Assembly: GCA_020226215.1 (NCBI GenBank)
Contig: CM035232.1
Coordinates: 77,618,130 to 77,682,129, forward strand
DNA length: 64,000 nucleotides
Direction: 5' to 3'
Source: Sindora glabra
Taxonomy: Eukaryota; Streptophyta; Magnoliopsida; Fabales; Fabaceae
The translations under genes and the position numbers were made by a program. The notes beneath the pieces are model-generated. The model searched no databases, had not been told where the DNA came from, and worked only from the letters and a program-made list of their open reading frames with translations. Of this stretch, positions 51,701 through 62,559 are shown piece after piece (within the stretch, counting starts at the first letter, position 1; the number at the start of each line of letters is the position of its first letter).

Positions 51701-53494
51701 TATCTTACTAATGATATATTTGAATTATGAGTTACTTTTGGAAAAGTGTTGATAACTTGGAATACTAGTATATCATGATTGAAAATAAAATAAATGATAT
51801 TTTTATTAATAGAATCCCTTCAAAGTTTAAAGCTTTAATATGTTACTCACACAGTCATAATTCCATAATACTTACATTGCGGATAATCTCTAATTAAGGA
51901 ATTCATTTTAGAAAATATGCAAAGTATGATTTGGAATATTAAAATATGATTATTTTATGACTAGAATTTGTAGTAACAAACTTAAAAAGGAAATGAATGA
52001 TATCAATATTTACGGTGATAATTTATTATTGTAATTCCTAATTAGGAGAAAAGGGGAAATGTGAAAAGAAGCTACTTCAAGGTTCCACAAAGAATGTGCG
52101 TCATACCAAGTGTGTATATTTCTCACCATAATTTAGTATTTTAATAAAAAATAGTTTAATTATTATGAATTATATTCCTTATTGATAGCATAGGTTTTAC
52201 ATTCATGTACATATATTCATATGTAAACTTAGTTTTGTGATATAAATGTAATTAGATGATGAGTGACAGTAAATATATTAGAGTGTGTAGTGGAAGCATA
52301 GTGGTGAAGTTTCTAACTATCTATGGCATTGTTATAGATACAAATGTATTGTTGTATGTTTTGGTATTACCCCTGGTGAATTAGTCACTTTGTATTGAAG
52401 CTTTCTTAAAGAGTAGTGATACAAGAGTTAAACTCTAAAGTGTATATTATCTATGAATTATGCCATGAATGGCATTAGAAGATTTGAATTGTGATAGAGC
52501 AATTACTTTAGGAATTATGAGCTATGATTTGAAAGTTGGACAATAGATTCTTAGCAAATAGTTATGAAATAAAAGCTGGATGGGAAATTATCGACAAACT
52601 ATATGAGAATAATATAAGAAACAAAAAAGATATATATATGCATAGTTATTTTAAATAATCACATGATGTGATATAATGTTAGAACCTTGCTTGTGATTGA
52701 ATATCATTATTTGATTGCATAGACATAATATGACTATGATGATTTATCTGCGTGAGTTATAAAGGCTATATGTGAATGTAATGACTATCTTGAATGGGTA
52801 GTGTGTAATATGATAATGATATTGTGTATTAGAGAATGTTTAAGGTTACTATAGCTTGTAAGGTGGAATTTGGTATCCAAGCTACTTATAGGTGAATGAT
52901 AAATCTAGAGTTTGACTTTGTAAAACCTAGAAAATCGAAAAATAGGTTTGCTATTAGTTCTAATTAAATATATGATTAGCTTGGAACTATTATGTTAGTA
53001 TCTTGCAAGATAGTGGTAGATATATGTTCATTAAGTTTCTACAACTTAATCCATTTTATTTTCAATATTTTCAAGTAAAGATAAGTGTCTTTAAAGCTTT
53101 TTGTAGCTACAAAGATTCAATATTGCCTAGAATGAAAGAGTTGACAATTGGGATTGTCTTAAATTAGGATTAACATTTAAATTAAATATGTGGCTAATCC
53201 AATAGTTGTTGTGTTGAATTTGTATTTGCATATTTGTCTTGAGATTGTATGGTATTATATGTATGATGACGCTATTGTATCTAGAAATAAAACTAGTTTT
53301 GTATTCGAGGGCGTGTGGCTCTTAGTAAGTATTCAAAAAATAAAGGAAGCTCTGCCTATTTTTCTACAAAAATTTACAATAAAAATTTGAGTTTCCTTAG
53401 AAATTTCCTTTTGATAGAAAGAGTGAAAAATATTAAAACTTGTAGAAACTAGAATAGGATCCATGTTAATCGCGATCGGAAGTGGGTCATGATA
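48793..53494 (+). repeat. Large LTR-like repeat, copy 2, with probable target duplication
   Basis: It starts AGTAATATCCC (expected TGTAATATCCC as at 14016) and ends 'gtgggtcatgata' (expected ...TGACA). The flanks are atata at 48788-48792 and atata at 53495-53499. The duplication is low-complexity, so support is moderate. It carries an insert at 49524-50690. The part around 50700-51250 is less AT-rich and pyrimidine-rich (CT runs, no frame). ORF 53190-53390 lies near its end and is not a gene. Confidence 0.65.
49524..50690. mobile_element. Candidate non-autonomous DNA transposon with very AT-rich core
   Basis: This 1.17-kb block is absent from the matching place in copy 1 (near 14600). It begins TAGGTTTAATGGGTTGAC and ends, read from the other strand, TAGGACTGTCAAAAC; both are hAT-like termini. 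Subterminal 'gactgagac' and 'gattgggac' words recur at both ends. The middle (about 49720-50470) is almost only A and T. Flanking 8-mers (ttatgggt and ttagtaat) do not match well, so the class is uncertain. Confidence 0.5.
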
Positions 53495-53499
53495 ATATA

Positions 53500-55004
53500 T
53501 GATAATATATAAATGTATAAATTAAAGATTTTCACTATGGTAATAAAATTATATAACATGCTTCAACAATATTCATACATACATGCACATATACATGCAT
53601 ACAAATTGATATATATGTATGAAGGTATGTATAACAAAATAATAAAAAAATTACAATAAATCAATTTAAGAATGTAAAATTCAATAAGTACCTTATATTT
53701 AATATAAAAAAAATATTTAGAAAATATACTATTCACAAGTGTCATAAATATAGTATAATATTGTCAAATAAAATATTTTAAAAAATAGTAAATTAAAACA
53801 TAAGTTCCAACATAAAAGAATTTTTTTAATTTTAATTTTATAAAAAGGTTGTGTGTGAGAGATGTAAAAGAGACAAAAATTTAAAAAGAAACTTTTTAAT
53901 TTTAACATTTTAAAATTTTTCTTAACATTACTTCATGAGGGAAGGGATAGCCTTATGTGAAATATGATGTGTAAGAGGAGATTTTTGGATAAGTCATACA
54001 ATCCTTCCAAAATTCCTAAACAAAGTATAAGTCTTGATTATGCGATTCAATCTATACGATCAGGTCTTGTATTGTTTGTCAAACAAAGCTTAGGTGAATA
54101 TAAATAAAATCAAGGAAATTAAAAAATAAATTGTTAAATAAATTCATTTATAATTGATATGATTATAAAATAATTTCTAACATTAAAAAATATTTTTCAC
54201 CATGAAATAAGGCTTGAAGACTTTCAATCACACATTAGTGTATAAATCATATAAAATACATATTATTGTTAATTGTATAAAAATTGTATATAAAAATGAT
54301 ATTTAAAGATGTATAATAACTTAATAAATTGTACTTATCAATTAATTGATGATATTTTTATAAATATTATTTATTAATAAATCTTAAAATAAATTAATTT
54401 ACTAATGAAATTTTGATAAATTACATTAAGTAAATTTTATACATTTTTGTTAGTTACAATGACATTATATTGACACAAGTAAATTTTATAGTTAACACTT
54501 ATAATAATAATATACATACATTTTTTTGTGTTACAATGGAGTACAAGGACAACATAATTGATACTAAGCAAAAGAAAGAAAAATTCTTGAATAATAGTGT
54601 ACACAAGAAAATAAAAAATACTATAAAACACTAAAAACTAGCTAAACATATTAATGATTGGCCTTGGCTATTCAATTCCTAGTGGAGTTTCAATTTATGA
54701 TTGAGTCCATTAATAATAAACTTACAACAATAATGATAGATAAATGCAAAAGAAGCAAACTTGGGTCCATTTTCACCATTAAAACTCTTGCATTTGTTCA
54801 AATGCTTTGATGATTGCTCGAAAATTCCATAATTAAGATTTAAAGATTTTCTAGAATGTTTTTATTGATTAATTCTTGGAGGTTGCAATATAGCTTCATT
54901 CATATCTACAAGATGAGTCATCTAGATGTCCATTTCCAACTCTAAATATAATTGATTCTTAATCAAAACTTGTTATTTTACCTTTTACAAGTTTGGTTCT
55001 CCCT
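53500..55004. other. AT-rich DNA, no gene
   Basis: The minus-strand frames 53563-53745 and 54437-54631 are made of AT-rich codons without motif. Nothing else is seen. Confidence 0.5.
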
Positions 55005-57836
55005 TGTTACACCCTTTTCAAAATTTTAAAATTTTATATTATGGAAAGGATACTTGAAATAATCTTATTAAGAATGAATATGGAAGATTAAATAAGAATG
55101 AAAAGATTGTAATAAGAAGGCTTGAATGAGATTAAATAAGGTAATTTTGAATTAAATGAATTAGGAAATGTTAGAAGAGTAAAAAGATTAGAAGTTATAA
55201 GTATTGAGAAATGAGTATGCTAGTATAGAGGACTTTGGGGTATAATTCTTGAAATACCCCTTACCTTAATGTTTTAAAATCTTAAACCTTTCTTTCTTTC
55301 CTCCCATTTTCTTAGCATCCCAAATCCTTAACCCTCTTATCACATCTCCCTTTCCTCTTTCTTCAGTTAAGCAAGGAAGGCACTATTTCTCATCAATTTA
55401 TTCATACAATCATGGTAAGGATATCATAATCTTCTTTAATGCTAACTCTCCTTTTTTATTTTCCTTTTGGATTTGAAGAAATCCAAGTAATAAGCTCAAA
55501 ATGGGAAATATAAACCTGAAATTTGTGATTTTGAATGACTAAGAGACATTCACCATGAATTTTAGTTTTCCCATATCTCATCGATACTAGATGAATAAAC
55601 ATCTTAACTTCAATGTAAAGAATTAATTGAAATTGTTAGTTTGATAATATTATAGATTTTGATTAGTCCTTATGGTAAATTTGAAGATTCATAATGTTTG
55701 AGTTAGTTTAATGCTATAAATTGCTTGAATGAAGTGTTAAATGCATATATTGAAGGTTGGATGATGATTTGATGAGTAATAAATATGTTGAGTTGCATTC
55801 ATGGCAATGTGGGCAATGTTTTCAAAGTTAAGATCTATAGAAAGTTAAGCAGTAATTAGCTATACAATTGATTGTGGCTTAAAAAGTTACTTTCAAGAAG
55901 GCTATAGTTGACTACCTAGGAAAAGATTTAGCCTTTACAAGGCTATAGTCGGCTATGGCTAGAGAGCTTTCTCTTTGGTATGCTATAATTAAGTATATAG
56001 TCAATTATTGAAAATCGACTTCACCTTTAGAAATCTATAGTTAACTATGACTTGCCTACCTTAAACCTATATCGACTATATAATCGGCTATGGTCAAATT
56101 GTTGTTGACTTATAGTCGAGTATATAGTTAACTACACTTAAAGAATTGGCTTTTGAGTTGCTAGTAGTTAAGTATATGGTTAACAATGACCCTTGTTTCT
56201 TTGAAAATAATGATTTCCTATTGATATGCAAGACTTGGTCTAATATTATTTCTACTTATTTTATGCCTCTTAGTTATTTCATATGTTTAATTTTATAGAA
56301 TTGGACTTGTTATGTAATTTGGGGTTAGTTTTACAATGATTTAAAATTATTCGGTTAATATTAAATTTTTACACTATTTTATTTTTTTTAACTATATCTT
56401 AAGTTCTAAATGTTAAATTTGGCTAATTTTTATATTGTTGGAAAGTATAAAGAAAGCTCTACAACTTTTATACGTAGCTCAAAGCCTGGTTTAGATGTCT
56501 AGAAGGTTTAATTTAGCCATGAAATTGAAGCTTTGTTTTTATCCTAGCAAAGCCAATTTTAGTTTCTAAGTCATTTATGGAGCTTTGGAGGTCCAATAAA
56601 GGTGAAACTAATGCTAAAAACTTTCTAAGATCTAGCCTTATAACTTTTATGTTTTGAGACTACCAAAACTATGTAATTTTGGTAGTTTTACATTGGATAG
56701 AAGTCAAACCTATGAAATTTCACTATTATGACTCTTATAATACATTGTTCTATAAATTAGGTTCTTGGCTTCTAAAATTAGCAAGGCTCTATTCTTTATA
56801 AGCTTAAGAGGCATATGACTCAAGTCCATTAGGCTTTTAGAGGTTAGCAAGTTAGATATAAGATCTTATGCCTCTAAAGATAAGAGAACTTTCACCTCTA
56901 CATAATTTAGAAAAGATAATTTTTCTCTTTTTTTCAAGGCTCTTGTTCTTCAATCATGGAAGACTAAATTTTTGGTTGATTTAAGGGTTTTGAGGCTTAT
57001 ATCTATTTGGATTATGTAATCTTAATTTGTAATGTTCACTTCTTCAAATTGATTTTTCCTCCTTTCCTTATTCTTTATGCTAATTGCTTGAAATTACATG
57101 TGTTGAATATTGATTTGGTATAATTTGTGTTCAACCTTATAACTTTTTTTTATCTTTATCTACTTTTATTGAATTGTGGTTAGTTAATCATAATTTTTTA
57201 TTTAGGGATAGAAGCTTAAGAGATTAAATTAGAGGTTTCTAGTTTATTCTCTTAATTTAACTAAATTTTATTTTCAAATTAATTTTAATATGGGCTTATG
57301 AATTATAGCAATTGCTTATTTCTACTAATCTTAATTGATTAAATCCTTAATTATCATCTTGCATATGATTCATAAATTATTGCAAGGGTTTCAAATAATT
57401 CAAGGTTGAAAAATTAACTAGATTGGTTAATTATTTTTTAATCTATGTTTAATCTATACCAAAAGCTCTTAATTCTTTGGATTAATTATTTTTCTATATT
57501 GAATTTCTTTCTATTTTACTTCTGTATTTTGTTTTATGTATTTGTTTCAATTTCAAATCAAAACCTACCCAATTTGGTTATGTGTTCATTCTATTTTACC
57601 TATTGTTTAATTTTTATCTAGTTTTTTATGTGTATTCTATTTGAATTTCTATTTCATTTCTATTTGTTTACCTTCCTTCTATTTTTAGTGCATAAAAAAC
57701 TTAAATAATTTGGTAATTACAATTATATATCAAATAGATCACTAGGATATAACTTAGTTTGTCACTCTATATTGCATAACTTTTATCAAATTAGTAATAA
57801 TTAATTTTGCTATGTGGCAATGCACACTTAAAATTT
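55005..57836 (+). repeat. Probable 5' LTR of an Athila-like gypsy element
   Basis: It lies directly upstream of an Athila-type primer site and gag. It may begin TGTTACACCC at 55005; the end is in the 'ggcaatgcaca' region near 57827. Length (about 2.8 kb) would be long but possible. It contains the palindrome array at 55901-56190. No coding frame. The start is a guess from TG and its frequent form in plant gypsy LTRs. Confidence 0.45.
55901..56190. repeat. Array of CTATAGTCGACTATAG-like palindromes
   Basis: About seven imperfect units spaced near 40-50 bp carry words such as 'gctatagtcggctatgg' and 'atagtcgagtatatagtt'. The consensus TATAGTCGACTATA is its own reverse complement. Confidence 0.75.
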
Positions 57837-57854
57837 TGGTATCATTGCTGGAGA
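57837..57854 (+). promoter_or_regulatory. Primer-binding site, Athila/Tat type, decayed
   Basis: TGGTATCATTGCTGGAGA compares with the usual TGGCGCCGTTGCCGGGGA, complementary to tRNA-Asp. All six differences are C-to-T or G-to-A transitions. It lies about 700 bp before gag. Confidence 0.7.
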
Positions 57855-58530
57855 TCCACTTGAATTCATCCTTTCTCATTAAGCATTTTAGTCAATTGTT
57901 ACATTTGTTAGTGTTTTCTTGCATTTTATGATATCTATCACTTTTCTTTATTTTTTTGCATTCTTTAACTATTGCATGTTTCCTATTTCATCCTTTTCTA
58001 TCATATATTACTTCATCTTATGCTTTAATAGAAATTTTTATTCTCAGTAAAACAAGTTGTACATATACTATTTCCCACCCCAATTAGCAAAGTAACTAAT
58101 TTTGATTTAGATGAAAATTTTTACGGCTATAAAAATATTTTTTTTATCATTAACCTTCCATTTTTAGTTAGATTCTATTGTTTAGACCATTTTTTTTAAT
58201 TTTAAAAAAAAATTATTGCATTTTTTAATTTTACATGGTCATAGCTTTAATTTTGTGGTGATCCTTTAGTTTCTAAAAATGTCTAGATAGGTTAATTAGA
58301 TGTGTTTTGAGTGATTTTTCATTCTACACTAATGTTTTAATATTTTTATATTTCCATGGTTCTACCTAGTGTAGTCTAGTGTAATATAGTGCATAACTAG
58401 GAGAATTGCTCTTGAATTGTTAGAATTTGATACTAAAATAGATAGAATTTTTCATTTTCTTTGTAGGACTAAAAATATAAATAGTTGTAGCATTTTCACC
58501 TTTTATTTTGATCCTTTTGATCATTTTAAT
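57855..58530 (+). other. Leader between primer site and gag, no gene
   Basis: AT-rich, no frame, position as in Athila-type elements. Confidence 0.5.
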
Positions 58531-59860
58531 ATGGCTAATAATAGAATATTAAAAGAATTAGTTGTCCCTAATATTCTTACTAACCTTTAAGTATCCAATA
58601 TTCTGAACTTGATATTGACTTTGAGCTTAAATCTAGTTTAATACACTTGGTTCCTAGATTTTATGGTCTTGCAAATAAGGATCTTTATAAACAATTGAAA
58701 GAGTTTCATATGGTATGCTTATCATGAAGCCTCATAGCATTTCAAAAAATCACATCAAATTAAAGGTGTTTCCTTTCTCACTTATTGATACAGCCAATGA
58801 TTGGTTATACTATCTACAACCAGATTTTGTCACTTATCAAAATGATATGAAGCAGTTGTTCTTAGAGAAGTTCTTCCTTACTTTAAGAGCTACTATAATT
58901 GGAAAAGAAATATATGGCATAAGGTAAATGAATGATGAGACATTAAATGAATATTGGGTGAGATTTAAGAAGTTATGTTCAACTAGTCCGCATTACCAAA
59001 TTAGTGAACAAATTTTAATCTAGTATTTCAATGAAGGACTTTATCCCATGGATAGTAGTATGGTTGATGCTACAAGTGGTGGAATATTAGTAAATAAAAC
59101 TCCTGTGGTAGTTAGGGATGTAATAGCTAACATGATAGCAAACTACCAACAATTTGACACCAGAATTATAACAGTTACTGAAGCATGCATGAAATGAATT
59201 TCTTCAATCCAAATTAGTAAAGATTGGATAACAAATTAGATGAATTAACCTCTCTAGTAAGGCAAATGGAAATGAGACAACCACAAATCCAAGCTCCTCC
59301 TTTTTTTGCTAAACTTTATGCAATATACTCTTGTCCAACTCATCCTATTAATTCTTGCCCCACATTGCGAGATGATAGGCATCCTCCTTAAGCCTATTTA
59401 GTAATCATTTTCCTTAGTAAACCACAGTACTAGCAGCAACTTAATCAATACCATGGCTAGTAGCAAACTCAATACCTTAGCTGAAAAGATAATCAAAACT
59501 TCAAATATTGTACCAATTTAGGCTAAGTTTAGTATCCTTCTAATTAAGCCTATGTAGTAATCATTTTCCTTAGTAAACCACAATACTAGCAGCAACCTAA
59601 TCAATACCATGGCTAGTAGCAAACTCAATATCTTAGCTGAAAAGATAATCAAAACTTCAAATATTGTAGCAATTTAGGCCAAGTTTAGTATCCTTCTACT
59701 TATAATAGAATGCCACTTGATTTGATTCCTAAACCAAATTGTAATTCAACTTATTCTCAACAATCTTTTGAAGATTTAGTCAAGTAAATAACTATAAATG
59801 ACCTTCAATTTTAGCAAAGAATAGAAGCCACAATCACTAATTTATAAACTTAAATTGGCT
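58531..59860 (+). pseudogene. Athila-type Ty3/gypsy gag, inactivated
   Basis: The ATG at 58531 opens MANNRILKELVVPNIL. After a shift, another frame continues 'ELDIDFELKSSLIHLV' and 'GLANKDLYKQLKEFHM'. A third frame (58715-58927) holds the gag core 'IKLKVFPFSLIDTANDWLYY' followed by 'FLEKFF', and then 'DETLNEYWVRFKKLC' and 'YFNEGL' near 58935-59035. This is the order of the plant retrotransposon gag domain. Further on, 'CPTHPINSCPTL' near 59335-59370 is the Cys-containing segment, followed by a Gln-rich part holding the 156-bp duplication. Gag would form the particle shell; stops at former Gln and Trp codons prevent this. Confidence 0.82.
59389..59700 (+). repeat. 156-bp tandem duplication in gag
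   Basis: 59389-59544 and 59545-59700 are nearly identical (a handful of substitutions). The reading frame is kept because 156 is a multiple of three. Confidence 0.93.
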
Positions 59861-60423
59861 AATTATCTTCCATCATAAGTGAGCTTAAAGCATAAGGTTT
59901 AGGACAACCTTCTTCTAGCAATACAAGAGGCAAAGAAATTATGAATGCCATAATGCTTAAGATTGGTAAGCAAGTTGATATGCCTTCATCTTCAAATCTA
60001 GAAGCATGCCATAAAATAGAAGACAACAACCAAAAGCAACTAAAAAAAGAGAAGATTCTTAATGCAAGTGAGGTACAGTCTTTCCATAAACCTATAACTT
60101 CCATTGATTTTTGTTTCTCCTTTCCTTTTATAGGAATATATTTTCCATAAAAGAAAATTAAGGATGAGAAACAAATTTTTTATTTCCTTAGCAAAGTAGA
60201 AGTTAACATACTTTTGCTAGATTTGGTAAAATAGATTTTGAGATATGCTAACTTTCTAAAAGAATTTATGTATCACTAAGAAAAAAAATTAAAAGATGAT
60301 GAGAAAGTAAGTGTGGAAGCAAATGTATCTGTCATTATTTAAAGAAAATTACTAAGAAAATGCAAAGATTTAAGCACATTTACCATTTTATGTGTTATAA
60401 GGAAAACTAGAATTAACCATTCT
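59861..60423 (+). other. Gag-protease linker of the Athila relic
   Basis: Short Lys/Glu-rich frames (59941-60150) continue the decayed polyprotein; the opposite-strand frame 59859-60104 is a shadow. Confidence 0.5.
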
Positions 60424-60960
60424 TTGCTAGACTTAGGAACTTCAATTAATATCATGCCTCTTTTTGTTTCTAATTCCTTGAATTTGGAATCTTTGAGGAA
60501 AATAAGGGTAGTTGTTCAATTAATAAATAGATCTAACATTTATCCTTTACGTGTTCTTGAAGATATTTTAGTACGGGTTGATAAACTCATTTTTCCACTA
60601 AATTTTTTCATCTTAGAGATAAAAAATGAGATATGTGAGGTTCCTCCCTTAATCATTCTTAGCCAATCTTTTCTCAAGATAGCAAAAATTATGATTAATA
60701 TTTGACATGGAACATTAACCATAGACTTTAATGGTATTACAACTATGTTTAACTTTTTTGGGGTTACATATGATAATTATGTGTTTCATCATCATACTTT
60801 TGAACCTTTATTTCATGATGTTACTCATTTTGATTTTTCTAATATTGTTTTTGACTTTGTTATTTTTTATGTTGCTATTTTTTTTTTCACTTTGACATTG
60901 CTGATTCTAATTTTGTTGATTTTGATATACTTGTTGATGTTATTTATGATGACATACTTA
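60424..60960 (+). pseudogene. Athila-type gypsy aspartic protease
   Basis: The frame 60424-60705 begins with 'LDLGTSINIMPL', the Asp-x-Gly-(Ala/Thr)-Ser catalytic segment of retroelement protease. Next comes 'NIYPLRVLEDILVRVDK', the flap-side strands, and 'IILSQSFLKIAKIMINI', which stands where the family has its second conserved Gly-Arg-Pro-Phe turn. The Asp is preserved; the turn is altered to Ser-Gln-Ser-Phe. A stop follows, then the frame resumes as 'TMFNFFGVTYD' (60745-60963). Protease would cut the polyprotein. RT should follow, but the sequence is broken by the 112-bp duplication and the hAT element. Confidence 0.8.
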
Positions 60961-61122
60961 TGAATTTCCTAAAATTTTTTACTTTATAGATTGTGTGTTA
61001 GTGTATATGCCCTAAGACTAATCATATGAATGATTGTAAATTTGAATCATGTTATTTATGATTACATACTTGTGAATTTCCTCAAAATTTTGAATTTATG
61101 GATTATGTGTATTGGTGTATAT
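60939..61122. repeat. ~112-bp tandem duplication cut by the hAT insertion
   Basis: 60939-61008 and 61051-61122 match ('gttatttatgat', 'acatact', 'gtgtatat' at the end). Between them lies 'ctaagactaatcatatgaat', resembling the start of the copia LTR. The hAT terminus starts at 61123, directly after the second 'gtgtatat'. Confidence 0.7.
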
Positions 61123-61270
61123 TAGGGATGCTTAACGGCCCTAATGGATCGGGCCAGGCTGAAGCCCATGTGGGCCTAGCCTGTTAAGGCCCGCTTATTA
61201 AACAAGTTAACAAATTTTGGTCCGATCCGCATTTTAGGCCCGCAGGGTTAGCCCACAGGTTAGCCCACAT
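61123..61270. repeat. hAT terminal repeat and GGCCC-rich subterminal region
   Basis: Many short GGCCC, GGGCC and GCCC sites lie in both orientations in a locally GC-rich stretch. In hAT elements such clustered sites bind the transposase; here this is inferred from family knowledge. Confidence 0.7.
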
Positions 61271-62559
61271 TTAACAAACAGAGAAACCACCACAAATGAC
61301 AACAGTAGGCATAGGAAGCAGCTCATAAATTCATAGTTCCACAGGAAAGAAGAAAAGGAACAGAAATCAGATAAAGAGAGGAGATGGAACTCGAGAGAGA
61401 GAAAGAAAGAGATTCTCTATTCGGGAATGAGAATTGAGTTAGGCGAACCAGTATGCAATACTCTATAGGCAGTTAAATGAAGAAACTAAAAAAGCAGAAG
61501 GCATAAAGGCAGAACCGCAGAAGAAACTAAAAAGGCAGTTAAATGAAAGAAAAAAATAACAATAAAATATCTAAATAAAATACACAACATGAACAACATG
61601 TAGTCATTTCTTTCATTATTTTATCTTATTGAATTAATAAAAAAAATTTGGAACCAGCAGACTAATGTAATCATAAATACAACTCCCAAAAGCAACAGAT
61701 AATAAGAAATTTGGCCCAATTTTCAAAAGCTTCATTTTCCACTCAAAATATAAAACCTTGCCTGTTTTTTTTCTAGAGCTTCATTTGTCAATTGAAGCTC
61801 AGCTTAAACACAAATAAAACCCATAAAAGTCCAATCAATTACCTCAACTAGGTGAATTGAAGCTTCCTTTGTCAATTGCATTAAAATGCATCAAGCAGAG
61901 GAGCATAGGCAATAATGCAGAAATAGAGAAAATGAAGGGAACGTGCAAAATTGGGAAAGTGAATAAAGAGGTAGAAGACTATTGTTAACCTGCAAGAAAG
62001 TGACACAAAAATAGCTGAGTATCTTAGCTATTTGTATATCAAAGCAAAGTGATATAACAGAAATCAAAGCAAAATATCTTTCTTTTTCCATAGTTTACTT
62101 GTAAAGCTATAACTTATTGTAAGGTCCTCTTTTCTAACAAAGCATTATCTCCAGAAACACCAAAAAATTCTTAACTTTACCCCTAAAATATACTAATTTA
62201 TGAATCGCACATGAAAACTGAAGCTGCGGATGCAAGAAATTAAAGCTACGGATGCAAGTCTCAAATTCATCAAAATATAACAAAGTCATACAAACTCCTT
62301 GTTCAATTGTCTAAAACATATTCTAAGTCCCAAATTTAATATATTAAAACACAACAAAGTTTAAGTGTCCTATTTGCTTGTATTTTAATTCTTGAAACTG
62401 ATGTCCACATCCTTTTCATCTTCATTCTCTCCACAATTATTTGGAAAGAATAATATGGCTTGTATCTAGCTCCCTACATACACATACAAGAATAATCTAA
62501 GAAGTATATTAAAAGCAAAATCTGTCACAATAATAAACTTAATAATGTACCTATGCTTC
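61271..62559. other. Non-coding interior of the hAT 3' region
   Basis: There is no coding frame; the minus frame 61891-62091 has no motif. It could include the transposase 3' UTR. Confidence 0.5.
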
